From contig NZ_JBHSHL010000022.1 in NCBI RefSeq assembly GCF_042652965.1, positions 62,001 to 126,000 of the forward strand: a stretch of DNA of 64,000 bases, read 5' to 3'. The notes under the pieces were generated by a model. It was not told the origin of the DNA. It saw only the letters and a program-made list of their open reading frames with translations, and made no database searches. The position numbers were made by a program, and so were the translations under genes. Shown in pieces: positions 18,721 through 27,433 of the stretch. The DNA comes from Filifactor villosus (GTDB lineage: Bacteria > Bacillota > Clostridia > Peptostreptococcales > Filifactoraceae). How positions within the stretch are numbered: position 1 is the stretch's first letter; each line of letters starts with the position of its first letter.

Positions 18721-19653
18721 TCAAAGGGATTTTCTGTAATCCGCCAAAAATTTGAGATTTTTGCGTTCGATCTCATTAAATTTTCTCTCCGCTTCGATGG
18801 GTTCCTTGATGGACGGATCCGGTTTGTACCACGACTTTTTAATGAAATAGTCATAGTAACGACCGCTTCCGTCAAAGCTGTATCCGTGTCGTGCAAACAT
18901 CTCATTGATCGCCAAAGAAACCTGATCTTTGGAGAAGCCTGCGATATCTTCTCGGGTCAAGACTTTGGTGTCGCTTGGAAGAAGATAAGACGAAGCCTCA
19001 TCTTGAACCGAAGCGGCAGACGGAGAAGTAACGGGAGTTTCGGGCACAGGTTCTGAGGGTTCGGGGACCTCGGGAGTCTCCGGAGAAGGTGTTTCATCGG
19101 TGGGAGTTTGCTGTGTCGGCGTCTGCTCGGCAGGAGGCGTTGTTTCTTTGTCGGAGCCGAACTTTGATTGCAGGTAGGGGAAGACTACCACTCCCAAGAC
19201 TGCGATAAACAGCACAAAGACAACGGTGGGCAGGACTATTCCCACGGAACTCTCCTTTGAGTAAGAACGGGGGGGTCTTATGTTGTGAAACTTCTTCTTT
19301 GAGGGACGGATCATCGACTTGGATGTATTGAACTTAGATGATATCCCATCATAACCCTTCTTTTCTTCGGGAGAGAGATGGACTTCAAGCATAGGAGAAT
19401 ACTTCGCAATCAACTCTTTGAGTTGAGTGGACGAAGGGTTCTCCTGATAGATGCGCTCGATCTCCTTGTAGGCACAGTGCGCATACAACTTGCTTAATTT
19501 TTGCTGATCACCCATATTGAGTATGGTACTGAGAAAGTCCTGTTCCTTTTCAATCAATTGAATTGCATCGTCATAGTTGTTTTTTTCCGTAAGAGAACGG
19601 ATCTTATCAAACAGCGCGTAGGCACGCCCTTTATCTTCCGGTTGTTGAGGCAT
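18721..19653 (-). CDS. Membrane-anchored YARHG-domain protein
   Basis: A 310-residue protein. Residues 1-110 are a helical cytoplasmic region with a basic stretch around 112-135. About 137-160 (VGIVLPTVVFVLFIAVLGVV) is a single membrane helix, and 170-230 is a Pro/Thr/Glu-rich linker. About 235-310 is a YARHG domain (INEMFARHGYSF, then YYDYFIKKSWYKPD and LTREDIAGFS). YARHG domains lie outside the membrane in many Gram-positive proteins and are thought to act at the wall; no enzymatic role is known to me. A single-gene unit with its own promoter at 19706-19734. Confidence 0.8.
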   Translation of the reverse strand: MPQQPEDKGRAYALFDKIRSLTEKNNYDDAIQLIEKEQDFLSTILNMGDQQKLSKLYAHCAYKEIERIYQENPSSTQLKELIAKYSPMLEVHLSPEEKKGYDGISSKFNTSKSMIRPSKKKFHNIRPPRSYSKESSVGIVLPTVVFVLFIAVLGVVVFPYLQSKFGSDKETTPPAEQTPTQQTPTDETPSPETPEVPEPSEPVPETPVTSPSAASVQDEASSYLLPSDTKVLTREDIAGFSKDQVSLAINEMFARHGYSFDGSGRYYDYFIKKSWYKPDPSIKEPIEAERKFNEIERKNLKFLADYRKSL

Positions 19654-19705
19654 CTTATCACCACCTAGTATAATAAGAAGAATATGTATCCAACTCTTCT
19701 AATTT

Positions 19706-19734
19706 ATTATAGTATAACAAAAACCGAAAGACAA
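19706..19734 (-). promoter_or_regulatory. Candidate promoter of the YARHG gene
   Basis: Minus strand TTGTCT, 17-bp spacer, TATAAT (exact consensus -10), about 50 bases before the start codon. Confidence 0.65.
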
Positions 19735-20274
19735 GAAAAAAATAGGAAGGCTTGCGTAAATCTCATTTTTTTAGCAGTAGTGTGTCTGTGGTACAGGACA
19801 AGAAGCCGCTTTTTTTCCGGTGGCGGTTGGATAGTGGCTGTATGATGCTGTAAAAGTAAGAAGAGCCAAAGCGCTCGGCTTTGTAGTACGATACTACGAT
19901 AGAAGGATGCTTATATCCGTCTTAATCGTTCGAATAAAATATGTCAGATATGAAAAACTCAAAATTATCAATGTCAAGTGCTCAAATGGAGAGAAGTAAT
20001 AGTACAAGTATCGAAAACGGTTTGAGTGATTGTAGACTTCGGTCCGAACGGTGCAGCATTTTAAGCGGACAATAGCATAAAACAGGAAAAACTATTTCAT
20101 TTCACCTTCGATTGTGGTAAGATGAATAATTGTAAACAAGTAAATTGCAAAAGATTTACCCGACTTTGATGGCGGAAGAACAGGAGCGTACTGCAGGGTC
20201 CTGTACCAAAACTTTGTGGAAGGTTTTGGATGTTTTTGCGAAAAAGCTCCATCCAAATGTCGGAATTGCTTTGA
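19735..20274. other. Gap with decayed repeats, no gene recognised
   Basis: Holds a family A fragment (CTACGATAGAAGGATGC near 19896) and a family B fragment at 20010-20079 (TTTGAGTGATTGTAGACTTC, then TTTTAAGCGGACAATAGCAT). A stretch at 20100-20270 with GAACAGGA / TCCTGT pairing could fold, but I recognise no known RNA. Confidence 0.45.
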
Positions 20275-20380
20275 TACTATTATCTATTTGAACTGTTGAT
20301 ATCAATGCGCCTTATCTTGTACCGAAACAATTTTTTCACTTGTATGAATCTATCCGTGCTTCAAACAAAGAATAGTATAA
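20275..20380 (+). repeat. Intergenic repeat family A, diverged copy
   Basis: ACTATTATCTATTTGAACTG, then TTGATATCAATG, ending CAAACAAAGAATAGTATAAA. Confidence 0.5.
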
Positions 20381-20419
20381 ATGTTTGGTATCAACGACCT
20401 TCGCTTTATAGGAGCTGAT

Positions 20420-20529
20420 AGTATTCTTCCTTTAAGTTATGGATATAAACAATCTGTGCCCATAAAAGATCAATCGGTTTTTCTTAGGTTGAAAAACGGA
20501 TATATCCATCCTTCTATTGGAGAATAGTA
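20420..20529 (+). repeat. Intergenic repeat family A copy
   Basis: GTATTCTTCCTTTAAGTTAT, ATAAACAATCTGTG, a TTTTTCTTAGGTTGAAAAA hairpin tip, and TTCTATTGGAGAATAGTAT. It lies 140 bases upstream of the ecf operon. Confidence 0.75.
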
Positions 20530-20669
20530 TGAAATGCTTTTTTGTGATCTTTTTAGGTTGAGATTTTCACACTTTCGTCGAAGAACAGATGTGAAAGTAA
20601 AAAGATTAGATCGGAAGGATTCATAAGGCGGGTATTGATCATGTTCGTAGAAAAAAGAGAGGGAAGAAC

Positions 20670-21515
20670 TTGAATTCATCAAACAAAACAATGGTTGAAA
20701 TAAAGAATCTCGTATTCGAGTATCGGGGAGTACAGGAACAGCCCTACCGTGCCATCGATGATGTGAGTATGAAGATCGACAGGGGAGAGTTTGTCGTGAT
20801 CATCGGGCATAACGGTTCGGGAAAAAGTACCCTGGCGAAAAATCTCAATGCAATCCTGCTTCCTACGAGCGGAGACGTGATTATCGGCGGTTACAACACC
20901 AAGGATGAGGAACACCTGTGGGATATTCGCAAGACTGCCGGGATGGTGTTTCAAAATCCGGATAATCAAATCGTTGCAAGTATTGTGGAAGAAGATATGG
21001 CGTTCGGTCCCGAAAATCTGGGGATTGAAAAAGAGGAGATCCGCAGGAGGGTCGACTATGCCTTGGAGCGTGTCAAGATGACGGAGTTTCGTAAACGTGC
21101 GCCCCACAACCTCTCCGGAGGTCAAAAGCAGAGGGTTGCCATCGGAGGTATCATCGCCATGAGACCGGAGTGCATCATCCTTGATGAACCGACGGCGATG
21201 CTTGATCCGAACGGTAGAAAAGAAGTGATGAAGACGATCCGTGAACTCAACCGAACGGAGAATATCACGATTATTCACATCACACACTTTATGGATGAGG
21301 CCATCGGTGCGGACAGGGTTTATGTTATGGATCACGGAAAGATCCTGATGCAGGGAAGGCCCAAGGAAGTTTTTCGAAATGTGGAGGAACTCAAGGCGGT
21401 GGGGCTGGATGTTCCTCATATGACGGAACTGGCCTTTCTGCTGGCACAGGAAGGGATGGAAATAGAGGCGGATATTTTATCAACGGAAGAGATGGTGCAG
21501 GCCCTATGTCGATAA
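20670..21515 (+). CDS. ecfA1: ECF transporter ATPase, A1 component
   Basis: A 281-residue ABC ATPase. Walker A is GHNGSGKST, the Q loop is in VFQNPDNQI, the signature is LSGGQKQRV, Walker B is CIILDEPTAMLDP, and the switch His is in IIHITH. The FQNPDNQ form and the gene pairing are typical of the A subunit of energy-coupling factor modules, which power uptake of vitamins or metals via exchangeable S proteins. It starts with TTG, though the ATG at 20691 is an alternative. It overlaps ecfA2 by 10 bases, so the three ecf genes form one coupled operon. No S component lies nearby, suggesting a shared (group II) module. Confidence 0.93.
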   Translation: MNSSNKTMVEIKNLVFEYRGVQEQPYRAIDDVSMKIDRGEFVVIIGHNGSGKSTLAKNLNAILLPTSGDVIIGGYNTKDEEHLWDIRKTAGMVFQNPDNQIVASIVEEDMAFGPENLGIEKEEIRRRVDYALERVKMTEFRKRAPHNLSGGQKQRVAIGGIIAMRPECIILDEPTAMLDPNGRKEVMKTIRELNRTENITIIHITHFMDEAIGADRVYVMDHGKILMQGRPKEVFRNVEELKAVGLDVPHMTELAFLLAQEGMEIEADILSTEEMVQALCR

Positions 21516-22366
21516 GAGTAGAAAATTTGAAACACATATACAGTCCCTCGACCCCGTTCGAGAGTGTGGCTTTGAATAACGTCAATTTTGAGATCGGCGA
21601 TGGAGAGTTCGTCGCTCTGATCGGGCATACCGGCTCGGGCAAGAGTACCTTGATCCAACATTTGAACGGTTTGCTCAAGGCGACCTCGGGAGAGATCTAC
21701 ATCGATGACATTCGCTTGTCGGACAAGGAAGTGTCCCTGACCGATGTACGAAAGAAGGTGGGTCTGGTCTTTCAGTACCCTGAATACCAGCTTTTTGAAG
21801 AGACCATAGAGAGGGATATCGCCTTTGGCCCTTCAAAACTCGGCTTATCCGAGGAAGAGGTAGGAGAGAGGGTAAGAGAGGCGATGGACGCGGTAGGCCT
21901 TAATTACTCCGAGCAGAAAGATCTTTCGCCTTTTGATCTGTCGGGGGGACAAAAGAGGCGGGTCGCCATTGCGGGAGTGATCGCCATGAGACCCAAAGTA
22001 TTGATCTTGGACGAACCTACAGCGGGTTTGGATCCGCGTGGAAGGGATGAGATCTTCGCCAGAATTAAGGAGATCCGACAGAGGTATAAGACGACCATCC
22101 TGCTGGTATCCCATTCGATGGACGATGTTTCGGGTTTGGCGGATCGCCTTCTTGTGATGAACAGGGGAACGATTGAATTTGACGGAACTCCGCAGGAGGT
22201 CTTCGTTCATCGCGAGCGGTTGGAAGAGATAGGATTGGGAGTTCCCAAGGTTGTGGAACTGGCAGGAATGCTTCGGGAAAGAGGCTGGCAGATCCCAAAT
22301 GACGTCATTACCATCGAAAAGATGAAGGAACTCATACTTTCGAAGAAGGGGGGCTCATTATGCTAA
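21506..22366 (+). CDS. ecfA2: ECF transporter ATPase, A2 component
   Basis: A 286-residue ABC ATPase. Walker A is GHTGSGKST, the Q loop is FQYPEYQLF, the signature is LSGGQKRRV, and Walker B is VLILDEPTAGLDP; the C-terminal 40 residues hold the dimer-specific extension. FQYPEYQLF distinguishes the A2 partner from A1. It overlaps its neighbours on both sides (10 and 7 bases), which implies translational coupling and fixed stoichiometry with EcfA1 and EcfT. Confidence 0.94.
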   Translation: MSIRVENLKHIYSPSTPFESVALNNVNFEIGDGEFVALIGHTGSGKSTLIQHLNGLLKATSGEIYIDDIRLSDKEVSLTDVRKKVGLVFQYPEYQLFEETIERDIAFGPSKLGLSEEEVGERVREAMDAVGLNYSEQKDLSPFDLSGGQKRRVAIAGVIAMRPKVLILDEPTAGLDPRGRDEIFARIKEIRQRYKTTILLVSHSMDDVSGLADRLLVMNRGTIEFDGTPQEVFVHRERLEEIGLGVPKVVELAGMLRERGWQIPNDVITIEKMKELILSKKGGSLC

Positions 22367-23169
22367 AAGATATCACACTCGGACAATATTATCCGACGGA
22401 GTCCTTTGTCCATTCCCTCGATCCGAGGGTAAAGATACTTTTAACGTTTTTGTTTATGATCGCTCTGTTTTTTGTAGATAAGTTCTATCCCTATGCCCTT
22501 GTGCTTTTGTTTTTCGCTCTCGTGGTAAAGTTTTCAAAGATTCCCGTCATATATGCCTTGAAGGGGATCAAACCGATGTGGCCTCTTCTTCTTATTACCT
22601 TTCTGGTCAATGCTTTCCTCGGAAAGGGAGAGATTTTGGCTTCTTTTTGGATTATCAACATTACCCGAGAGGGAGTGATCCAAGGTCTTTTTATGGTGAT
22701 CCGTCTGACGATGCTGATTGCAGGAACTTCTTTCTTAACCTTGACGACTAAACCGATCGAGTTGACCGACGGAATAGAAAAACTTCTAAATCCGTTCAAA
22801 AAAATCGGTCTGCCCGCCCATGAGATCGCAATGATGATGTCGATCGCCCTGCGTTTTATCCCGACCTTGTTGGAGGAGACGGACAAGATCATGAAGGCGC
22901 AGATGGCGAGGGGAGCGGACTTCGAGAGCAAGAAGCTCATCGAAAGGGCAAAGAGTCTGATTCCTTTGCTCGTACCCCTGTTTATCAGCGCGTTTCGACG
23001 TGCGGACGAGCTTGCGATGGCAATGGAGGCGAGATGTTATCGGGGAGGCGAGGGAAGAACGAGGATGAACGAGATCCTCTTCGACCGTTATGACTATATG
23101 GTTTTTGTTGCAACGACAGTGTTCTTTGTTTCCATCTGTTTGACGAGGTACCTTCCCTACGGAGTATAG
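22360..23169 (+). CDS. ecfT: ECF transporter transmembrane component
   Basis: A 269-residue membrane subunit with about five or six helices. Two cytoplasmic coupling helices carry the family motifs ARG (in KAQMARGADFESK) and RADELAMAMEARCY, which dock on the two ATPases. It begins LGQYYPTESFVHSLDPRVK, the conserved EcfT start. It is the last gene of the ecf operon. In other Bacillota the module often lies in the rplQ-truA region, but that cluster is absent here. Confidence 0.94.
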   Translation: MLKDITLGQYYPTESFVHSLDPRVKILLTFLFMIALFFVDKFYPYALVLLFFALVVKFSKIPVIYALKGIKPMWPLLLITFLVNAFLGKGEILASFWIINITREGVIQGLFMVIRLTMLIAGTSFLTLTTKPIELTDGIEKLLNPFKKIGLPAHEIAMMMSIALRFIPTLLEETDKIMKAQMARGADFESKKLIERAKSLIPLLVPLFISAFRRADELAMAMEARCYRGGEGRTRMNEILFDRYDYMVFVATTVFFVSICLTRYLPYGV

Positions 23170-23184
23170 TGGAGGTCGGAACCT

Positions 23185-23907
23185 ATGTATCGTAAGGATA
23201 AGGAGGAAGAGATGAAGGAGTCATCGAAGATTATTCGAGAGGAATTAAAGCAGATGCAAGACATTCCTTACAAGGAGTTTACCTGCAAGCTGATCCCGAC
23301 AAAAAAGAAAGAGGAAATCTTAGGAATCAGGATGCCGGCTTTGAGAGCTTATGCGAAGAAACTTCTCAAAGAGCGGAAACAAGAATCGGAGGAATTCTTG
23401 CGAGATCTTCCGCATCGTTATTTCGAGGAATACAACCTCCACATCCTCCTTCTTGAAGGGGAGAAGGACTATGAGGAGTTAATCTTGGAGCTGGAAGAGG
23501 TCCTTCCCTATGTAGACAACTGGGCGACTTGTGACATCAGTTCTCCGAAGATATTTAAAAAGCAAGGGGAAAACCTTTATGAGAAGGCCTTGGAGTGGAT
23601 CGACTCGGATAAGACCTATACTGTACGCTATGGGATAGGAGTGCTGATGGAACATTTTTTGGACGAGAAGTTTAGGGAGGAGATGCTCGATGTCGTCGCG
23701 GAAGTGAAATCGAAAGAGTATTATGTAAAGATGATGCAGGCATGGTATTTTGCGACGGCTCTGGCCAAGCAGTACGAGAAGGCAATTTCCATTCTTGAGA
23801 GAAAACGTTTGGATGAGTTTGTGCAGAACAAGTCGATACAGAAGGCGATTGAAAGCAGGAGGGTGGAAGAAAGCCGCAAAGCCTATCTTCGAAGTTTGAA
23901 ATATTGA
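23185..23907 (+). CDS. AlkD-like DNA alkylation repair family protein
   Basis: A 240-residue all-helical protein of the AlkD/HEAT-repeat type. It has the conserved KEFTCKLIPT, ILGIRMPALRAYAK, LPYVDNWATCD and TVRYGIGVLMEHFLD blocks. AlkD proteins excise bulky alkylated bases; the D-N-W-x-x-C/S-D motif supplies the catalytic Asp in the family and is present. Two starts are possible: the ATG at 23185 (site GGAGGT) or at 23212 (site AAGGAGG). It begins 15 bases after ecfT, so it may be the last gene of that transcript. The exact substrate is unproven. Confidence 0.8.
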   Translation: MYRKDKEEEMKESSKIIREELKQMQDIPYKEFTCKLIPTKKKEEILGIRMPALRAYAKKLLKERKQESEEFLRDLPHRYFEEYNLHILLLEGEKDYEELILELEEVLPYVDNWATCDISSPKIFKKQGENLYEKALEWIDSDKTYTVRYGIGVLMEHFLDEKFREEMLDVVAEVKSKEYYVKMMQAWYFATALAKQYEKAISILERKRLDEFVQNKSIQKAIESRRVEESRKAYLRSLKY

Positions 23908-23931
23908 AAAAACGGGCTTTGTACCGTTTTA

Positions 23932-23974
23932 AAGGAGCGGTTTGAATATAGGTTTTATATTCAAACCGCTCCTT
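23932..23974. terminator. Long bidirectional terminator
   Basis: Perfect 19-bp stem from AAGGAGCGGTTTGAATATA to its complement, with a 5-nt loop. It lies between the AlkD-like gene and the convergent nrdG, serving both. Confidence 0.88.
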
Positions 23975-23988
23975 CTCTATTTCTGTTC

Positions 23989-24480
23989 CTACTCAAGGAG
24001 TACGGGTTTTCCCTCTCTCAAAGACTGTTTGACATCGATCAACCTTTGATTGGAAGAGCCGCGAAACTTCAGGGTCAAGTCCTTCTTCTCTTCTACAAAA
24101 CGTCCGTCCACCAAAACATCACAGAGGGAAAGAAGTTCGATTTTTTCCTCCTCTTGAAGAAGCTCTTCAAAGGTATAGCCGGAGTAGATCCATATCGATT
24201 TGGATACCCTGCGTCGTATGGTTCGTACAACGGGGAGGAGGTCCTTTGTATTTTGAAAGGGTTCTCCGCCCAGCAGGCTCAGTCCCGCCACACAGGGATC
24301 GCTGAGGTACTGCACGACCAATTCCGTCTGTGCATCGCCCCAGAGTTCTCCGGCGGAAAAGTCTTGATATTCCTTGTTAAAACAGTTTTTGCAGCCGTGG
24401 GTACAGCCTGTGACAAAAACACTGGTTCGAATCCCTTCGCCGTTGGCAACATCGTATTGCCTAATTTGACCGTATCTCAT
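23989..24480 (-). CDS. nrdG: Anaerobic ribonucleotide reductase activase
   Basis: A 163-residue radical-SAM enzyme that creates the glycyl radical on NrdD. The [4Fe-4S]-binding motif is CTHGCKNC (26-33), and the glycine motif LSLLGGEPF follows. It starts at the same A that closes the nrdD stop (TGATG, 1-base overlap), so its translation is coupled to nrdD. Confidence 0.95.
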   Translation of the reverse strand: MRYGQIRQYDVANGEGIRTSVFVTGCTHGCKNCFNKEYQDFSAGELWGDAQTELVVQYLSDPCVAGLSLLGGEPFQNTKDLLPVVRTIRRRVSKSIWIYSGYTFEELLQEEEKIELLSLCDVLVDGRFVEEKKDLTLKFRGSSNQRLIDVKQSLREGKPVLLE

Positions 24481-26630
24481 CAGATATGCAACACCCTGTC
24501 CTTGATTTCCTTGGTCCTGCCTTCGTTCCAGAAGTTTTCTCCCAAGTAGCCGCAGGTCCTTCGAATAACGGTCAGTTTTGTTCTCTCCTTGTTGTTGCAG
24601 TTGGGACAGTACCAGTTATTGTTTTCGTCGACCTTGATCTCGCCGTCGAAACCGCACTCGTGGCAGAAATCTGATTTGGTGTTGAACTCGGCGTAGGTAA
24701 TGTGGTCATAGATGTAACGAATCATCGCTTCGATGGCTTCGGGGTTGTGGTTCATATTGGGTATCTCGGCATAAGAGATACATCCCCCTTTGGAACGTGC
24801 CTGAAACTCCGATTCGAAGTCGAACTTGTCGAAGACGGAGATGGGCTCTCGCACATCGACGTGGTAACTGTTGGTGTAGTATCCTTTATCCGTGATGTCT
24901 TCGATGATTCCGAAACGTGCCCGGTCGATTGAGCAGAAACGGTTGGTCAGGTTTTCGGCAGGGGTGCCGTAGAGGGCAAAACCGATACCGGTTTCTGCCT
25001 TCCATGTGTTGACGGAATCGTTGAGAACATCCATGATTTTGAGTGCGAAGGTCTTTCCTTCTTCCGTGGTGTGCGAACTTCCCGTAATCAGTTTGGTGGC
25101 CTCGTAGATGCCGATGTAACCTAAGGATAAGGTGGCATAGCCGCCGTACATAAATTTTTCGATCTTTTCATGAGGCTTGAGTCTTGCAATTGCACCGTAC
25201 TGCCAGTGGACGGGAGAGCAATCGCTGGTAACATGTTTCAAGAGTTCAAAGCGAAGAAGAAGAGCCTTCTTGGCAAGCTCCAAACGTTTGTCGAGCAAAG
25301 AGAAGAACATTTCTTCCGAACCCTTCGATAAGATGGCGATCTGAGGCAGGTTGAGCGATACGACTCCCATATTGAATCGCCCGTCAAAAACGTAATCTCC
25401 ATGTTCGTTCTTCCAAGGAGAGAGGAAGGAGCGGCAACCCATAGGGCTGTATACATTGCCTTCGTAATTTTCCTTCATCTTTTTGGCGGAGATATAGTCC
25501 GGATACATCCGTTTTGCCGTACATTTTGCAGCAAGTTTAGTCAGGTAGTAGTACGGACTGTCCGGATAGATATTGTGCTCATCCAAGACATAGATCAACT
25601 TTGGAAAGGCGGGAGTTACATAGATGTCCTGTTCGTTCTTGATACCTTCATACCGTTGGAGAAGGATCTCTTCCTGAATATAAGAAGCTTCCCTTTCGAA
25701 CTCGTATCCGGGTTCAAAGTGCATAAACAGGGTAACAAAGGGTGCCTGACCGTTGGTTGTCATCAGAGTGTTGATTTGGTATTGAATGGTCTGGATACCG
25801 TCCTTGATCTCTTTTCGAGTGCGTTTCCATGCAATCTCAAGAGCTTTGGCGATGTCCGGCTCTATGCCGTAGACCTCTTTTTGTTCTTCGACAACACCGG
25901 CATAGTATTTATCAAAGGATTTGCGGACAAAGGGTGCCAAAATCTTGTCGATCCCGTTGATGCTCTGCCCGCCGTATTGCCCGCTTGCAACCTGGGCGAT
26001 AATCTGGGTGGTCACGGTACAAGCGACTCGAAAGGACTTGGGGGAGTCGATTTTTTTGCCGTTGATCACGGTTCCGTTGGTCAACATATCTTCCAAGTTG
26101 ATCAAACAGCAGTTGAACATGGGCTGGATTATGTAGTCCATATCGTGAAAGTGAATGGCTCCGCTGTCATGAGCTTGGACGATATCTGTGGGAATGATAA
26201 GCCTTCGGGCAATGTCCTTCGACACTTCGCCTGCAATCAGATCACGCTGGGTCGAGACAATCTTGGCATCCTTGTTGGAGTTTTCATCCAAAACATTGAT
26301 ATTGCTTCGATTGAGTATACCTACAACGTCCTCGTCAATGGTGTTGACCTTACGCTTGTACGCTTGGACCGCCTTGTAGTTTTCATAGGCTCTGGCAGTT
26401 GCGGGATTGTTGTAGCGGATCAGCTTGTAGTAGACTTGGTCTTCGATCCCGTAGATCGTTAATTCTTTGTTTAAAGATTGCGCGAATTCTTCGATTTCGG
26501 AAGCGATCCTGTCTGCGAGACCTTCCTCGTAGACACCGCTGCTGCTGTTCATCGCCTTTGTGATTGCAATCGAGATCTTTTCCTTGTCGAAGGGTACCCG
26601 CGTTCCATCTCTTTTTAATACATTAAGCAC
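24480..26630 (-). CDS. nrdD: Anaerobic ribonucleoside-triphosphate reductase
   Basis: A 716-residue class III ribonucleotide reductase, making dNTPs from NTPs without oxygen. An N-terminal ATP-cone (VLKRDGTRVPFDKEKI) gives allosteric control. The C-terminal zinc site is CHECG and CPNCNN. The glycyl-radical loop is RRTCGYLGENFWNEGR. Active-site elements such as SPMGCRSFLSPW are present. It starts with GTG behind AGGAGGT. With nrdG it forms a two-gene operon. Confidence 0.96.
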   Translation of the reverse strand: MLNVLKRDGTRVPFDKEKISIAITKAMNSSSGVYEEGLADRIASEIEEFAQSLNKELTIYGIEDQVYYKLIRYNNPATARAYENYKAVQAYKRKVNTIDEDVVGILNRSNINVLDENSNKDAKIVSTQRDLIAGEVSKDIARRLIIPTDIVQAHDSGAIHFHDMDYIIQPMFNCCLINLEDMLTNGTVINGKKIDSPKSFRVACTVTTQIIAQVASGQYGGQSINGIDKILAPFVRKSFDKYYAGVVEEQKEVYGIEPDIAKALEIAWKRTRKEIKDGIQTIQYQINTLMTTNGQAPFVTLFMHFEPGYEFEREASYIQEEILLQRYEGIKNEQDIYVTPAFPKLIYVLDEHNIYPDSPYYYLTKLAAKCTAKRMYPDYISAKKMKENYEGNVYSPMGCRSFLSPWKNEHGDYVFDGRFNMGVVSLNLPQIAILSKGSEEMFFSLLDKRLELAKKALLLRFELLKHVTSDCSPVHWQYGAIARLKPHEKIEKFMYGGYATLSLGYIGIYEATKLITGSSHTTEEGKTFALKIMDVLNDSVNTWKAETGIGFALYGTPAENLTNRFCSIDRARFGIIEDITDKGYYTNSYHVDVREPISVFDKFDFESEFQARSKGGCISYAEIPNMNHNPEAIEAMIRYIYDHITYAEFNTKSDFCHECGFDGEIKVDENNNWYCPNCNNKERTKLTVIRRTCGYLGENFWNEGRTKEIKDRVLHI

Positions 26631-26684
26631 TGGAATTACCTCCTGTTTATACTATTATACACTTATATACTGAAACCTAATGAG

Positions 26685-26771
26685 GAAACACTACACAAAT
26701 ACAAATTCCTGAATAATTGTGTTCTCCAACAGTTATTCCATATTTTGATAGAAACACTACACAAATACAAA
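26685..26771 (-). repeat. Two 21-bp direct repeats in the nrdD leader
   Basis: GAAACACTACACAAATACAA(A) occurs exactly at 26685-26705 and 26751-26771, 66 bp apart (about six helical turns). Each contains ACACTA, the half-site of the NrdR box. They are candidate operators or leader RNA elements of nrdDG. Confidence 0.6.
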
Positions 26772-26922
26772 CTTCCGACCTTCCTTTGAATTCATAAAAC
26801 ACAAGAGTTTGCCCTACAATCTTTTTAAGGATCTCATTCTTTGTATAATATTGATTGGATCCTGATTTTTTGAATAATGCGACATTGCATTAAGTAAAAA
26901 ATAATAGCTCTTATGTAGAAAC

Positions 26923-26951
26923 ATTATACTACAGTTGATAAAGAAATACAA
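26923..26951 (-). promoter_or_regulatory. Candidate promoter of nrdDG
   Basis: Minus strand TTGTAT, 17-bp spacer, TATAAT. It implies a leader of about 285 bases containing the two direct repeats. Confidence 0.5.
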
Positions 26952-26986
26952 CATATGGATAAAATATGGATCAAAATAGGAAATAT

Positions 26987-27002
26987 ATACAATATATTGT
27001 GT
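26987..27002 (-). promoter_or_regulatory. Candidate NrdR box
   Basis: On the minus strand ACACAATATATTGTAT, which matches the known NrdR operator pattern acaCwAtATaTwGtgt at 15 of 16 positions with a perfect 12-bp palindromic core. It sits upstream of the candidate nrdDG promoter. A second box one phase away is not obvious. Confidence 0.55.
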
Positions 27003-27189
27003 GTTTGTGAAAACGTTTCTACCCTTCTTAAATCAAGGAATTTAAGAAAAAAAACTCCGGATGAAGAACATGGATGAAACAAAATTGTAACGTCTCGGAA
27101 TCCGTGAGCACAAAATATAGGGAGAAATATGTTTTTTTTCAAAAAATAAGATATAATAAATGAGAAGTATACGGTATTACTGCTTTCTG

Positions 27190-27410
27190 ATTGAATTGTC
27201 GGGCAGACAGGATATATGTTTGATCAAGTCGTTTTAAGTAATTGTAGGATTCATACTATTCTTCGATAGAAGTATGGTTATATCTGTTTTGCAACCACGA
27301 AAATTCGTGTTCTCTTCTATGGAGTGCAAATCGTTGATATCCATTATTCAAAGGAATAGTAGCATCAAACCGCATGACCGGACAATTCGAACAGATGACG
27401 GTATGATACC
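27190..27410 (+). repeat. Family B repeat interrupted by an inverted family A copy
   Basis: Family B sequence runs to 27252 (ending TTTTAAGTAATTGTAGGATT) and resumes at 27362 (CAAACCGCATGACCGGACAA to GACGGTATGATA). The family A element fills the gap. In uninterrupted B copies the two halves are contiguous (GTAGAATTCAAACTTCAC). Confidence 0.65.
27253..27361 (-). repeat. Intergenic repeat family A, inverted copy
   Basis: TACTATTCTTCGATAGAAGT to ATTCAAAGGAATAGTA, with CAGATATA/TATC partners inside. It is nested in a family B repeat, directly upstream of the zincin-like gene. Confidence 0.8.
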
Positions 27411-27433
27411 GTAGAAAATAGGAGGAATGATTC

